DNA from: Phyllobacterium lublinensis
GTDB taxonomy: Bacteria > Pseudomonadota > Alphaproteobacteria > Rhizobiales > Rhizobiaceae
Reading direction: 5' to 3'
Assembly: GCF_020164435.1 (NCBI RefSeq)
Contig: NZ_JAIUDQ010000011.1
Coordinates: 101,517-165,516 of the forward strand
Length of the DNA stretch: 64,000 nucleotides
Shown: positions 34,825-44,612 of the stretch, in pieces
How the letters are laid out: each line of letters opens with the position of its first letter
How positions within the stretch are numbered: the stretch's first letter is position 1
Notes under the pieces: generated by a model
The model's input: the letters and a program-made list of their open reading frames with translations, nothing else
Told to the model about the DNA's origin: nothing
Databases searched by the model: none
Translations under genes and position numbers: made by a program

Positions 34825-35837
34825 GCGACACCAAGGCAACAACCACCACCGACACGCGCGGTTTCGGCCGCAAGTTCGCGGATCTCGACAAGACGGCGGT
34901 TGCGCCGTTCCTGGCGCTCGCTGCGCTGTTCCTTCTCGGTGCGCTCGTCAATCCGAACTTCCTGTCGATCGACAATCTGCTCAACGTCCTCACGAGGTCG
35001 TCCTTCATAGCGATCATCGCGATCGGCGCGACCTTCGTGATTTCTGCCGGAGGGCTTGACCTGTCAGTCGGGTCGATGGCGGCGCTCGTGGCTGGTATCA
35101 TGATCCTGTTCCTGAACTCGGGAGCCATCGACGGCGACATGGCCATGCTGGCTGTCGGTGTTCTGGTCGCCCTCGGCGTCGGCGCACTGGCCGGGCTGCT
35201 CAATGGCGCGGTCATCACCATCGGCAAGATCGAGCCTTTCATCGTCACGCTCGGCACCATGGCGATCTTCCGTTCAGTCACGGTCTGGCTCGCAGACGGC
35301 GGCTCGATCGCCATGAAATCGATCGCGATGCGCAACATGTTCCGCCCCGTATACACCGGCGTCTTCCTTGGCTTGCCCTTCCCGGTCTGGCTGATCATTG
35401 CGGTGGGGCTTCTTGGCGCATTCATACTCTACAAGACATCGTTCGGGCGTCATGTGATTGCCGTCGGATCCAACGAGGATGTGGCGCGCTATTCCGGAAT
35501 CCATGTCAACCGCGTCCGTGCCATGACCTATGTTCTCCAGGGCATTTGCGTGGCGATTGCCGTGGTGGTCTATGTCCCGCGGCTTGGCGCCGCGACGACA
35601 ACTACGGGCATGTTGTGGGAACTGCAGGCAATCACTGCCGTCGTGATCGGCGGAACTGCCCTGCGTGGCGGTGTCGGCCGCATCTGGGGAACCATCTGTG
35701 GTGCCTTCATGCTCGAAATCGTCGGCAATATCATGGTGCTGTCGAACATCGTCAGTGAATACCTGATTGGCGCCGTGCAGGGCACCATCATCATCATCGC
35801 CATGCTTGTGCAGCGCACGCTGCAGAAGAAAAAGTGA
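34821..35837 (+). CDS. Sugar ABC importer permease (RbsC type)
   Basis: 338 residues with eight to ten helices. RbsC landmarks: NFLSIDNLLNVLTRSSFIAIIAIG, AGGLDLSVGSMAALVAGI, GLLNGAVITIGKIEPFIVTLGTMAI, GRHVIAVGSNEDVARYSGIHVNR and ITAVVIGGTALRGGVGRIWGT. Forms the channel with the tandem ATPase. A hairpin 24 bp after its stop separates it from the binding-protein gene. Confidence 0.94.
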   Translation: MSDTKATTTTDTRGFGRKFADLDKTAVAPFLALAALFLLGALVNPNFLSIDNLLNVLTRSSFIAIIAIGATFVISAGGLDLSVGSMAALVAGIMILFLNSGAIDGDMAMLAVGVLVALGVGALAGLLNGAVITIGKIEPFIVTLGTMAIFRSVTVWLADGGSIAMKSIAMRNMFRPVYTGVFLGLPFPVWLIIAVGLLGAFILYKTSFGRHVIAVGSNEDVARYSGIHVNRVRAMTYVLQGICVAIAVVVYVPRLGAATTTTGMLWELQAITAVVIGGTALRGGVGRIWGTICGAFMLEIVGNIMVLSNIVSEYLIGAVQGTIIIIAMLVQRTLQKKK

Positions 35838-35860
35838 TCCCACGCGATCATCGAAGAAAC

Positions 35861-35882
35861 AAGGGGCGGCAAGCCGCCCCTT
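35861..35882 (+). terminator. Intercistronic hairpin between sugar permease and binding-protein genes
   Basis: AAGGGGCGGC and GCCGCCCCTT form perfect 10-bp arms separated by AA. Only two T residues follow, so partial termination or mRNA-end protection is more likely than full termination. It sits in the 117-bp gap before the binding-protein gene, which may also have its own promoter. Confidence 0.55.
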
Positions 35883-35954
35883 CCAACGGGACGGGGGAAC
35901 AGGGCCACCCACCGAGCCGCAATCAAGGCCCGAATGAAAATTGGGAGAAGACAA

Positions 35955-36899
35955 ATGCGTAAACTTTTGATCGGTCTTGTCGGGGCGGCTCTCGCTTCGT
36001 CGATGACCTTCGCCTACGCCCAGGACAAGAAGGTCAATATCGCCGTGTCCATTCCGGCGGCCGACCATGGCTGGACCGGCGGTGTCGTCTATCATGCAGA
36101 GCGGGCAGCCAAGATTCTCGAAGCCAATCATCCCGGTCTGAAGATCACCATCAAGACCTCGCCGGATGGCGCCTCGCAGGCCAACGCTCTGGAAGACCTG
36201 ACGACGCAGGGCATCGATGCGCTGGTAACATTGCCGCACAATTCCGATGAGCTCACCGATCCAATCCGCGCGGTCAAGGAAAAGGGCATATTCGTCACCG
36301 TTGTCGACCGCGCCCTGTCCGATCCGAGCATCCAGGATCTCTATGTTGCCGGCAACAATCCGGAACTGGGTCGCGTGGCCGGTGAATATCTGAAGAATAC
36401 GCTGAAGACCGGTGACGTCGTTGTCATCCGCGGCCTGCCGATCGTTATCGACGAAGAACGCCAGAAGGGCTTCGACGACGCGATCGCTGGCAGCGGCATC
36501 AAGGTGCTCGACAAGCAGTTCGGCAACTGGTCGCGTGACGACGCGTTCAAGATCATGCAGGACTATTTGACCAAGTTCCCGAAGATCGACGCCGTATGGT
36601 GCCAGGACGATGACATGGCTGTCGGCGTTCTCGAAGCCATCGAACAGGCTAAGCGTACGGACATCAAGCTGGTCATCGGCGGCGCCGGCATGAAGGACAT
36701 GATCAAGCGCGTGGCCGATGGCGATGCAATGACACCGATCAATGTTCTCTATCCGCCATCAATGGTGGCAACGGCCCTGGAACTCACCGTCGCCAATTTC
36801 TATGATCAGGTACCGGTACGTGGCAAGTACATCCTCGACGCAACCCTTGTCACCAAGGACAACGCCAAGGAATTCTACTTCCCGGATTCACCGTTCTGA
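35955..36899 (+). CDS. Sugar ABC importer periplasmic binding protein (RbsB type)
   Basis: 314 residues from the ATG at 35955, chosen for the GGGAGAAG site just upstream; an ATG at 35934 would put seven extra residues before the signal peptide. Signal MRKLLIGLVGAALASSMTFAYA. Type I binding fold: VNIAVSIPAADHGWTGGVVYHAE, IDALVTLPHNSDEL, VDRALSDPSIQDLYVAGNNPELGRVAGEYL, DAVWCQDDDMAVGVLEAIEQA. Aromatic plus Asp/Arg pattern fits a pyranose ligand. Last gene of the operon, followed by a strong terminator. Confidence 0.93.
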   Translation: MRKLLIGLVGAALASSMTFAYAQDKKVNIAVSIPAADHGWTGGVVYHAERAAKILEANHPGLKITIKTSPDGASQANALEDLTTQGIDALVTLPHNSDELTDPIRAVKEKGIFVTVVDRALSDPSIQDLYVAGNNPELGRVAGEYLKNTLKTGDVVVIRGLPIVIDEERQKGFDDAIAGSGIKVLDKQFGNWSRDDAFKIMQDYLTKFPKIDAVWCQDDDMAVGVLEAIEQAKRTDIKLVIGGAGMKDMIKRVADGDAMTPINVLYPPSMVATALELTVANFYDQVPVRGKYILDATLVTKDNAKEFYFPDSPF

Positions 36900-36927
36900 T
36901 TGGCTCAGTTGACCAACTGAAAACCGG

Positions 36928-36954
36928 AAAGGCCTCCCCTGCGGAGGCCTTTTT
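36928..36954 (+). terminator. Rho-independent terminator of the sugar operon
   Basis: GGCCTCC and GGAGGCC arms with a CCTGC loop, extended by AAA/TTT pairing, then a run of five T. It lies 29 bp after the binding-protein stop. Confidence 0.88.
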
Positions 36955-37112
36955 GTTGGCGCCCTACCCATGGAGATGTCGGTCCCGCGCAGATTGCGCA
37001 TCCAGAATGTGCAAGAACTTTCTGCTACGCGCATGCAACCAAAAATAGTAATGTGGGCAAGGGGCGGTTTGGTCGAGGGGACATGCGCCGCCCTTAGCAG
37101 GGGGAGTGCGCC

Positions 37113-38303
37113 ATGCCAATCGCCACCGTGTCCAGCCGAATGCTCGCCGTTACCGACGAAATGCACACAGTCATGGATTTTGCGCGAAAGGTCATGGAGG
37201 GCGACGGCCTCGGGCCTGACGCCTGCGATTTCCTGTTCGGTAATCCGCAAGAAATGCCGTTGCGCGGATTTGTCGATGCTTTGACCCGCCATGTCGAGCC
37301 GCAGGATGTTCATTGGTTCGGTTACAAAAAATATGAAACCGTGGCGCGGGAAACGGTAGCTCGTTCGCTCAGCCAGGCGCGCAACAGGGACTATGGGCCA
37401 GACGATATTGCGATCACTGCCGGCGGGTTCGGCGCGATAGCGGCCGCGCTGCTTGCGGTGCTCGAGGTGGGGGAGGAGGTCATCTATCCGCGTCCCGGCT
37501 GGTTCGCCTATGGCGCCCAGATTCGCGGCGCGGCAGGGACACCTGTCGCCGTCGACCTGGTCCCGGAGACCTATGACCTCGATCTCGAAAGGATCGAGGC
37601 AGCGATCACCCCGCGCACCCGCGTCGTGGTTGTCAACACGCCGCACAATCCGACCGGCCGCATCTTTGCCCGCGCTCAGCTGGACGCGCTCGCCGAAAGA
37701 CTCGCGGCCGCATCCGAACGGTTCGGCAAGGTAATCTATCTCCTTGCCGACGAGCCCTATGCCCGGCTTGTGTTCGATGGCCATGCCCATATCAGTCCGG
37801 CCGAAAGCTACCCGCACACGCTGATCGCCTATTCCTTCGGCAAGACCTTGCTCGCGCCCGGCGAGCGCCTCGGTTGGCTCGCATTTGGGGCCGACATGCC
37901 CGAGGCTGATCGCATAAGGCTGCGCGAGGCTGTCGACATGGCGCAGGTTTCACACGGCTGGGCCTTCGCCGGTCGTACCCTGCAGCGGGCACTGCCCGAC
38001 CTCGAGAAACTCAGCATCGATGTCGTAGCGCTGGCGCGGCGCCGCGATCGCATGGTTGAAGGCTTGCGGACAGCGGGATACGACCTGCCCGTGCCCGAAG
38101 GTACTTTCTATCTCATTCCGCGCTCTCCGATACCGGACGACATGGCCTTTGCGGCCCGCCTGGCAACCGACGGTGTCTGGGTGCTGCCTGGCAGCGTTGC
38201 GCAAATGCCCGGACGACTGCGGATCAGCTTGACGGCAAATGACGGGATGGTGGAGCGCTCCCTGCCAGTCTTTGCGCGGGCAATCCGCGAAGTCGCAACC
38301 TAG
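37113..38303 (+). CDS. PLP-dependent aminotransferase, class I/II
   Basis: 396 residues after GGGGGAG. Fold type I landmarks: ITAGGFGAIAAALLAVLE, VNTPHNPTGRIF (cofactor-contacting Asn), YLLADEPYARLVFDG (Asp and Tyr contacting PLP), AYSFGKTLLAPGERLGWLAF with the Schiff-base Lys at about residue 243, and the substrate carboxylate Arg in MPGRLRISLTAN. Transfers an amino group between an amino acid and a 2-oxo acid; amino-acid preference not readable. It lies alone between the sugar operon terminator and metH. Confidence 0.9.
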   Translation: MPIATVSSRMLAVTDEMHTVMDFARKVMEGDGLGPDACDFLFGNPQEMPLRGFVDALTRHVEPQDVHWFGYKKYETVARETVARSLSQARNRDYGPDDIAITAGGFGAIAAALLAVLEVGEEVIYPRPGWFAYGAQIRGAAGTPVAVDLVPETYDLDLERIEAAITPRTRVVVVNTPHNPTGRIFARAQLDALAERLAAASERFGKVIYLLADEPYARLVFDGHAHISPAESYPHTLIAYSFGKTLLAPGERLGWLAFGADMPEADRIRLREAVDMAQVSHGWAFAGRTLQRALPDLEKLSIDVVALARRRDRMVEGLRTAGYDLPVPEGTFYLIPRSPIPDDMAFAARLATDGVWVLPGSVAQMPGRLRISLTANDGMVERSLPVFARAIREVAT

Positions 38304-38368
38304 GCCGTGGCCGGGCGCCATCCTATCCAGTTGCGACATTTCTCGCCGCCAATAGAATTGATTTGTTG

Positions 38369-38388
38369 ACATAAACATATCTTTATGT
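38369..38388. promoter_or_regulatory. 20-bp palindromic operator candidate upstream of metH
   Basis: ACATAAA-CATATC-TTTATGT: perfect 7-bp arms, 6-bp spacer, about 50 bp before the metH start and overlapping a TTGACA (38366-38371) that could be the -35. A repressor here would block the promoter. In Rhizobiales, ArsR-type regulators of the SAM/methionine cycle are known for metH-linked palindromes; that link is inference for this site. Confidence 0.6.
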
Positions 38389-38436
38389 GAACCTGCCGCC
38401 TCTTCCAAAATCATTGGTCATGAGGCATGCTCTGTT

Positions 38437-41400
38437 ATGAATATTGCGGTTGAAAGTCTGGGTGATAACCTGTTTGGGCCCATGGGCGCCCCGCGCGACG
38501 GCTCGGAGGTTTTCGCCGCCCTGACCAAGGCGGCGAAGGAACGTATCCTTATCCTTGACGGTGCCATGGGCACGCAGATCCAGGGCCTCAATCTCAATGA
38601 AGAGAGCTTCCGCGGCCAACGTTTTGCCGACTGCTCCTGTCATTTGCAGGGCAATAATGACCTCCTGATCCTGACCCAGCCGCAGGCCATCGAGGATATC
38701 CACTACGCCTATGCCATGGCCGGGGCGGATATTCTCGAAACCAATACCTTTTCCTCCACCACGATAGCGCAGGCCGACTACAGCATGGAGGAGGTGGTCT
38801 ATGAACTTAACCGCGATGGCGCACGCCTGGCCCGCCGTGCGGCAATCAAGGCCGAACAGGCGGATGGCAAGCGTCGTTTCGTTGCCGGTGCACTCGGCCC
38901 GACCAACCGCACCGCATCTATTTCACCGGACGTCAACAATCCCGGCTACCGCGCCGTAACTTTCGACGACTTGCGCATCGCCTATGCCGAGCAGGTACGC
39001 GGCCTCATCGATGGCGGCGCCGACATCATCCTCATCGAGACGATTTTCGATACGCTGAATGCCAAGGCAGCGATCTTCGCGACACAGGAAGTATTCGAGG
39101 AAAAGGGCATCACCTTGCCGGTGATGATCTCCGGCACGATTACCGACCGTTCCGGCCGCACGCTTTCCGGCCAGACGCCCACGGCGTTCTGGTATTCGGT
39201 GCGCCACGCGAAGCCGTTCACGATCGGCCTCAACTGCGCGCTCGGCGCCAATGCCATGCGCGACCATCTGGCGGAAATCGCCAGCGTCGCCGACACCTTC
39301 GTCTGCGCCTATCCCAATGCGGGCCTGCCCAACGAATTCGGCCAGTATGATGAGAGCCCGGAGGCAATGGCGGCGCAGCTTGAAGGGTTCGCCAGGGAAG
39401 GTCTCCTCAACATCGTCGGCGGCTGCTGCGGGTCCACGCCCGAACATATCAGGGCGATTGCCGATGCCGTTGGCAAATATGCCCCACGCGAAATCCCCGA
39501 GACAGACATCCATATGCGGTTGTCGGGGCTTGAACCGTTCACCCTCACCAAGGACATTGCATTCGTCAATGTCGGCGAACGCACCAATATCACCGGCTCG
39601 GCCAAGTTCCGCAAACTCATTACCGCCGGCGACTTCGCAACCGCGCTCGACGTCGCGCGCGATCAGGTGGCGAATGGCGCGCAAATCATCGACATCAACA
39701 TGGATGAGGGCCTCATCGACAGCGAAAAGGCCATGGTCGAGTTCCTCAACCTGATCGCCGCCGAGCCGGATATCGCCCGTGTGCCCGTGATGATCGATTC
39801 GTCCAAATGGGACGTCATCGAGGCCGGGTTGAAATGCGTGCAGGGCAAGCCCCTGGTCAATTCGATCTCGATGAAGGAAGGGGAGCAGGCGTTCATTGAT
39901 CACGCCAAGCGCGTTCGCGCCTACGGGGCGGCCGTCGTGGTCATGGCCTTCGATACGGATGGCCAGGCCGACACATTGGAACGCAAGGTCGCGATCTCGA
40001 CACGCGCCTATGAGCTCTTGACCAGGGAAGCAGGCTTTCCACCGGAAGACATCGTGTTCGATCCCAATGTCTTTGCGGTCGCCACCGGCATTGAAGAACA
40101 CAATGGCTACGGCGTCGCCTTCATAGAGGCGGCACGCCAGATCACCGGCACCTTGCCGCATGTGCACATTTCCGGCGGTATATCCAACCTGTCCTTCTCA
40201 TTCCGCGGCAACGAGCCGGTGCGCGAAGCCATGCACGCGGTCTTTCTCTACCATGCAATCCAGGCGGGCATGGATATGGGCATCGTCAATGCCGGCCAGC
40301 TTGCGGTCTATGAATCCATCGACCCGGAGCTGCGCGAAGCCTGCGAGGATGTGGTTCTCAATCGCCGCGATGACGCCACCGAACGCCTGCTCGATCTTGC
40401 AGAACGCTACAAGGGTGCTGCCGGTAAGGAGGCAAGGGAACGCGATCTCGCCTGGCGGGAATGGAGCGTCGCCAAGCGCATCGAACATGCGCTGGTCAAT
40501 GGCATCACCGAATTCATCGATGCTGACACCGAAGAAGCCCGTCTTTCCGCAGAACGGCCGTTGCACGTCATCGAGGGCCCGCTGATGGCCGGGATGAATG
40601 TCGTCGGCGACCTCTTCGGCGCCGGCAAGATGTTCCTGCCACAGGTCGTGAAATCCGCCCGGGTGATGAAGCAGGCCGTGGCCGTGCTGCTGCCCTACAT
40701 GGAGGCGGAGAAGCTTGCCAATGGGGGTTCGGGCCAGCGCGAAAGCGCCGGCAAGGTATTGATGGCAACCGTCAAGGGCGACGTCCACGATATCGGCAAG
40801 AACATTGTCGGCGTCGTGCTTGCCTGCAACAATTACGAGATCATCGATCTTGGCGTCATGGTGCCATCGGCCAAAATCCTGCAAACGGCCAAGGAGCAGA
40901 ACGTAGACATCATTGGCTTATCCGGCCTCATCACTCCTTCGCTGGACGAGATGGTGCACGTTGCCGCTGAGATGGAGCGGGAAGGTTTCGACATTCCGCT
41001 GCTGATCGGCGGCGCGACGACCAGTCGCGTGCACACCGCGGTCAAGATCAACCCGCGCTACAATAAAGGGCAAACCATCTATGTGACGGATGCCAGCCGC
41101 GCTGTCGGCGTCGTTTCCAACCTCCTGTCGCTGGAGTCCAAGCCTGCTTATGTCGAGACGATCCAGGCCGAATATCTGAAGGTCGCAGAAGCCCATGCGC
41201 GCAATGAGGCCGACAAGCAGCGCTTGAGCCTCGCCAAGGCCCGCGCCAATGCACAGGTTGTTGACTGGGCCTCCTACGCACCGCCACGGCCGAGCTTTCT
41301 CGGGACCCGTGTGTTCGAGAACTACGATCTGGCCGCGATTGCCCGCTATATCGACTGGACGCCGTTCTTCCAGACCTGGGAGCTCAAGGGCCGGTACCCC

Positions 41401-42225
41401 GCCATTCTCGAAGACGAGAAGCAGGGTCCCGCCGCCCGCCAGCTGTTCGACGATGCGCAGGCGATGCTGCAGAAGATCATTGCCGAGAAATGGTTTAATC
41501 CAAAGGCAGTGATCGGCCTGTGGCCGGCCGGGGCGGTCGGCGACGATATCCGCCTGTTCGTGGACGAGGCCCGTGGCAAGGAGCTTGCGACCTTCTTCAC
41601 GCTGCGCCAGCAATTGTCGAAGCGCGATGGCCGGCCAAATGTGGCACTGGCGGATTTCGTTGCGCCGGTAGACAGCGGCAAGCAGGATTATGTTGGCGGT
41701 TTTGTTGTCACCGCCGGTATCGAGGAGATCGCCATTGCCGAACGTTTCGAGCGCGCCAATGACGATTACTCCTCCATCCTTGTGAAGGCTCTGGCCGATC
41801 GTTTTGCCGAAGCCTTTGCGGAATTGATGCACGAGCGCGTCCGCAAGGAGTTCTGGGGCTATGCGCCCCATGAGAGCCTCTCACCCGAGGAACTGATCGG
41901 CGAGCCCTATCGCGGCATCCGCCCCGCACCGGGCTATCCGGCGCAGCCCGATCATACGGAAAAGGAAACGTTGTTCCGGCTGCTCGATGCGGAGGCGAAC
42001 ATCAATGTTCGCCTGACGGAGAGCTATGCCATGTGGCCCGGTTCCTCCGTGTCGGGCATCTACATCGCCCATCCGGACAGCTATTATTTCGGCGTCGCCA
42101 AGGTCGAGCGCGACCAGGTGGAAGACTATTCGGCACGCAAATCGATGCCTGTCGCAGAGGTCGAACGCTGGCTGGGACCCATCCTCAATTATGTACCGGC
42201 ACCCAGGGTTCAGGCCGCGGAATGA
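38437..42225 (+). CDS. metH: Cobalamin-dependent methionine synthase
   Basis: 1262 residues, the normal full length. Homocysteine domain (~35-345) with zinc cysteines in GLNCALG and GGCCGSTP (~330). Pterin-binding domain (~370-630; [32 protein letters not shown]). Cobalamin cap and binding domain with the [10 protein letters not shown] motif, whose His (~783) ligates cobalt. C-terminal AdoMet activation domain (~910-1250; [19 protein letters not shown] [12 protein letters not shown]). Transfers a methyl group from methyl-tetrahydrofolate to homocysteine in the cytoplasm. Overlaps the 3' end of the convergent AraC gene by 16 bp. Confidence 0.97.
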   Translation: MNIAVESLGDNLFGPMGAPRDGSEVFAALTKAAKERILILDGAMGTQIQGLNLNEESFRGQRFADCSCHLQGNNDLLILTQPQAIEDIHYAYAMAGADILETNTFSSTTIAQADYSMEEVVYELNRDGARLARRAAIKAEQADGKRRFVAGALGPTNRTASISPDVNNPGYRAVTFDDLRIAYAEQVRGLIDGGADIILIETIFDTLNAKAAIFATQEVFEEKGITLPVMISGTITDRSGRTLSGQTPTAFWYSVRHAKPFTIGLNCALGANAMRDHLAEIASVADTFVCAYPNAGLPNEFGQYDESPEAMAAQLEGFAREGLLNIVGGCCGSTPEHIRAIADAVGKYAPREIPETDIHMRLSGLEPFTLTKDIAFVNVGERTNITGSAKFRKLITAGDFATALDVARDQVANGAQIIDINMDEGLIDSEKAMVEFLNLIAAEPDIARVPVMIDSSKWDVIEAGLKCVQGKPLVNSISMKEGEQAFIDHAKRVRAYGAAVVVMAFDTDGQADTLERKVAISTRAYELLTREAGFPPEDIVFDPNVFAVATGIEEHNGYGVAFIEAARQITGTLPHVHISGGISNLSFSFRGNEPVREAMHAVFLYHAIQAGMDMGIVNAGQLAVYESIDPELREACEDVVLNRRDDATERLLDLAERYKGAAGKEARERDLAWREWSVAKRIEHALVNGITEFIDADTEEARLSAERPLHVIEGPLMAGMNVVGDLFGAGKMFLPQVVKSARVMKQAVAVLLPYMEAEKLANGGSGQRESAGKVLMATVKGDVHDIGKNIVGVVLACNNYEIIDLGVMVPSAKILQTAKEQNVDIIGLSGLITPSLDEMVHVAAEMEREGFDIPLLIGGATTSRVHTAVKINPRYNKGQTIYVTDASRAVGVVSNLLSLESKPAYVETIQAEYLKVAEAHARNEADKQRLSLAKARANAQVVDWASYAPPRPSFLGTRVFENYDLAAIARYIDWTPFFQTWELKGRYPAILEDEKQGPAARQLFDDAQAMLQKIIAEKWFNPKAVIGLWPAGAVGDDIRLFVDEARGKELATFFTLRQQLSKRDGRPNVALADFVAPVDSGKQDYVGGFVVTAGIEEIAIAERFERANDDYSSILVKALADRFAEAFAELMHERVRKEFWGYAPHESLSPEELIGEPYRGIRPAPGYPAQPDHTEKETLFRLLDAEANINVRLTESYAMWPGSSVSGIYIAHPDSYYFGVAKVERDQVEDYSARKSMPVAEVERWLGPILNYVPAPRVQAAE

Positions 42226-43037
42226 AGATAGTGGCGTGGCGGAGCTCCGAGCATGCGTTTGAACATGGTCGTGAACGCCGGCACGCTGCTGTAACCAAGA
42301 TCCAGTGCAACGCTGGTCACCGGCTCTCCTTCGGTCAGGCGCGGCAGCGCGGACAGGAGACATGCCTGCTGGCGCCATGTCGAAAGGCTGAGGCCGGTCT
42401 CACGGCGGAACATGCGGGTGAATGTGCGCCGGCTCATGCCGAGCCGGTCAGCCCAATCATCGATATTGGCATGGGGCGAGGGATCGCTGAGGAAGCCGCG
42501 GCATAGCGCGGCAAGTCGCCGGTCTTCAGGAAATGGAAGACCCAGCGGCCGTTCCTCGAGGTTCGGAATCTCATGCAATAACAGGCCCATGACCAGTGTC
42601 ATGCGTTGGTCGGCCTGCATATCCAGCGGCGCCGCCACCGCTTCGCGAATGAGACTGTCGGTCAGCGGCGTCAGCCCGACCACGTGCAGATGGCTTTTCA
42701 GACCTTCGACCGCGTTGGGCCGGACATAGATCGAATGCATGGCGACATCGCCCAGCATGTCCACCGCATGGTCGATCCCCGCCGGCAGCCACAGCGCATG
42801 GTGCGGCGGGACCATCCAGCGTCCGAACTTCGTCGTGACCATGGCAACGCCGGTTATGGCATGCAGCAACTGCGACTGGATATGATGGTGATCCGGAATA
42901 TGAAATCCGGACGGATAAAGACTCGCAAGCGCAACGACATCCCCCTCTGCCTTCTCCAACCAGTCGAGCCGCATCCGATGCTGCTTTTCCAGTTCGAGTC
43001 CTGCGGCATGACGCGCCGCGAAAGTCCCATAGCGCAT
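42210..43037 (-). CDS. AraC family regulator with cupin domain, divergent from the Fsr-like pump
   Basis: 275 residues from the ATG at 43037; an ATG at 42974 (start MRLDWLEK) is also plausible and gives a more typical N-terminus. The cupin sensor (~40-130: [46 protein letters not shown]) precedes two helix-turn-helix motifs ([59 protein letters not shown]). The divergent arrangement with the MFS gene points to control of that pump. Confidence 0.9.
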   Translation of the reverse strand: MRYGTFAARHAAGLELEKQHRMRLDWLEKAEGDVVALASLYPSGFHIPDHHHIQSQLLHAITGVAMVTTKFGRWMVPPHHALWLPAGIDHAVDMLGDVAMHSIYVRPNAVEGLKSHLHVVGLTPLTDSLIREAVAAPLDMQADQRMTLVMGLLLHEIPNLEERPLGLPFPEDRRLAALCRGFLSDPSPHANIDDWADRLGMSRRTFTRMFRRETGLSLSTWRQQACLLSALPRLTEGEPVTSVALDLGYSSVPAFTTMFKRMLGAPPRHYLHSAA

Positions 43038-43169
43038 AATTTTTGGCCCACTCGCGAAAGAACTGGACCAAACCACGAAAGCAGGTTTGCTGCAACAAGT
43101 ATATCAGTGACTGGAGAAGAGCGGCGCGCCTACGCGCCAGCGCTCTCACGTTCAATTTGGAAACGCCAG

Positions 43170-44390
43170 ATGACTGATACCGCCATGCCAGCCCAGCGGG
43201 CTTCCGCTGAATCCACAGTGTTTGCGATCATTTTCGCGGTGAGTTTCTGCCATTTCCTCAATGACATGATGCAGTCGCTGCTGGCTGCGATCTATCCGAT
43301 GCTCAAGCAGAATTATGGCCTCGACTTCAAGCAGATCGGATTTCTGACCCTGACCTTCCAGGTCACGGCATCGCTGTTGCAGCCGGTCGTCGGCACCTAC
43401 ACCGACAAGCGGCCGATGCCCTATTCACTGCCCGTCGGCATGGCTTTTTCGCTGGTCGGCCTTGGCCTTCTGTCCGTCGCAACGCATTATGCAATGCTGC
43501 TTGCCGGCGCGGCCTTCATTGGCATTGGCTCATCGATCTTCCATCCTGAGTCGTCGCGGGTGGCCCGGCTGGCATCCGGAGGCCGCCATGGCCTGGCCCA
43601 GTCCTTCTTTCAGGTTGGCGGCAATTTCGGCACAGCAAGCGGTCCCTTGCTGGCCGCCTTCATCGTGCTTCCCCGCGGCCAGCAGAGTATCGCCTGGTTC
43701 TCGCTGGCGGCGCTTCTCGGCATGATCATTCTGTATCAGGTCGGCAGCTGGTACCAGCGTTACCGTGCTGCCAACGCCAACCGGCCCGCCGCAAGCAAGG
43801 TCCTGCGCCTGCCCAGGAAGAAGGTCATCATTTCACTGATCATTCTGACGTTGCTCGTCTTCACGAAGAACATCTATCTTGCCAGCATCTCGAGCTATTA
43901 CACGTTCTATGTCATCCACAAGTTCGGCATATCCGTGCAGCAATCGCAGATGATGCTGTTCCTGTTCCTCGGCGCCGCGGCCGTCGGCACCGTCCTTGGC
44001 GGTCCCATCGGCGACAAGATCGGCACCAAGGCAGTCATCTGGTTCTCTATCCTCGGGGTGCTGCCCTTCACGCTGCTCATGCCCTATGCGAATCTGTTCT
44101 GGACCGGCGTCCTGACGGTCTTCATCGGATTCATCCTCTCATCAGCCTTTCCCGCGATCGTCGTTTTTGCGCAGGAACTGGTGCCGGGCCGCGTCGGCAT
44201 GATCGCCGGAATTTTCTTCGGTTTTGCCTTTGGCATGGCCGGCATCGCCGCGGCGGTGCTCGGTTTCGTCGCCGACATCAAGGGAATCGATTATGTCTAT
44301 ATGGTCTGTTCCTACCTGCCATTCCTTGGCTTGCTGACGATCTTCCTTCCCAGCATGCGTGAAGTGCGGGGCGAATCCGTAGCAATCTAG
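43170..44390 (+). CDS. fsr: MFS transporter, fosmidomycin-resistance (Fsr) type
   Basis: 406 residues from the ATG at 43170; the frame is open further upstream, but that part overlaps the divergent regulator. Twelve helices. Fsr-like segments: SFCHFLNDMMQSLLAAIYP, LTLTFQVTASLLQPVVGTYTDKRP (motif A region), FIGIGSSIFHPESSRVARLASGG and AQSFFQVGGNFGTASGPLLA. In E. coli the homologue exports fosmidomycin. Actual drug or metabolite here unknown. Confidence 0.88.
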   Translation: MTDTAMPAQRASAESTVFAIIFAVSFCHFLNDMMQSLLAAIYPMLKQNYGLDFKQIGFLTLTFQVTASLLQPVVGTYTDKRPMPYSLPVGMAFSLVGLGLLSVATHYAMLLAGAAFIGIGSSIFHPESSRVARLASGGRHGLAQSFFQVGGNFGTASGPLLAAFIVLPRGQQSIAWFSLAALLGMIILYQVGSWYQRYRAANANRPAASKVLRLPRKKVIISLIILTLLVFTKNIYLASISSYYTFYVIHKFGISVQQSQMMLFLFLGAAAVGTVLGGPIGDKIGTKAVIWFSILGVLPFTLLMPYANLFWTGVLTVFIGFILSSAFPAIVVFAQELVPGRVGMIAGIFFGFAFGMAGIAAAVLGFVADIKGIDYVYMVCSYLPFLGLLTIFLPSMREVRGESVAI

Positions 44391-44439
44391 GCCCAGGCAC
44401 ACGATCAGGTTTGCCCAAATGTGATGCTCACAGGCGAGG

Positions 44440-44457
44440 ACCCGGCAAGCACCGGGT
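44440..44457 (+). terminator. Possible terminator after the MFS gene
   Basis: ACCCGG, loop CAAGCA, CCGGGT, followed by the T-rich TCTTGTTT. A short but GC-rich stem 50 bp after the MFS stop. Confidence 0.45.
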
Positions 44458-44612
44458 TCTTGTTTCGGCGGACTCGCTTTCGCTCCTGATGCTTATTGTC
44501 AGGATGCTGGTTTGAATTTTCTCGAAAGTGCCCATATAAGGAACGCCGTTCCTGCGGTATCTCGCCGTACGCGTGACCACGCGTCCTCACCGAAATCCTC
44601 TCGGGTAGTTTC

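Noticed and set aside
38304..38436. SAM or cobalamin riboswitch before metH
   Set aside because: The 133-bp gap is too short for a cobalamin aptamer and no SAM-II-like core was recognisable; a protein-binding palindrome explains the symmetry better.
38923..40167. 414-codon antisense frame within metH
   Set aside because: Completely inside the homocysteine and pterin domains of metH, whose sequence is conserved on the plus strand.
42606..43169. N-terminal extension of the MFS transporter by 188 codons
   Set aside because: The extension overlaps the divergent AraC regulator and lacks transporter features; the ATG at 43170 starts a normal Fsr-like N-terminus.
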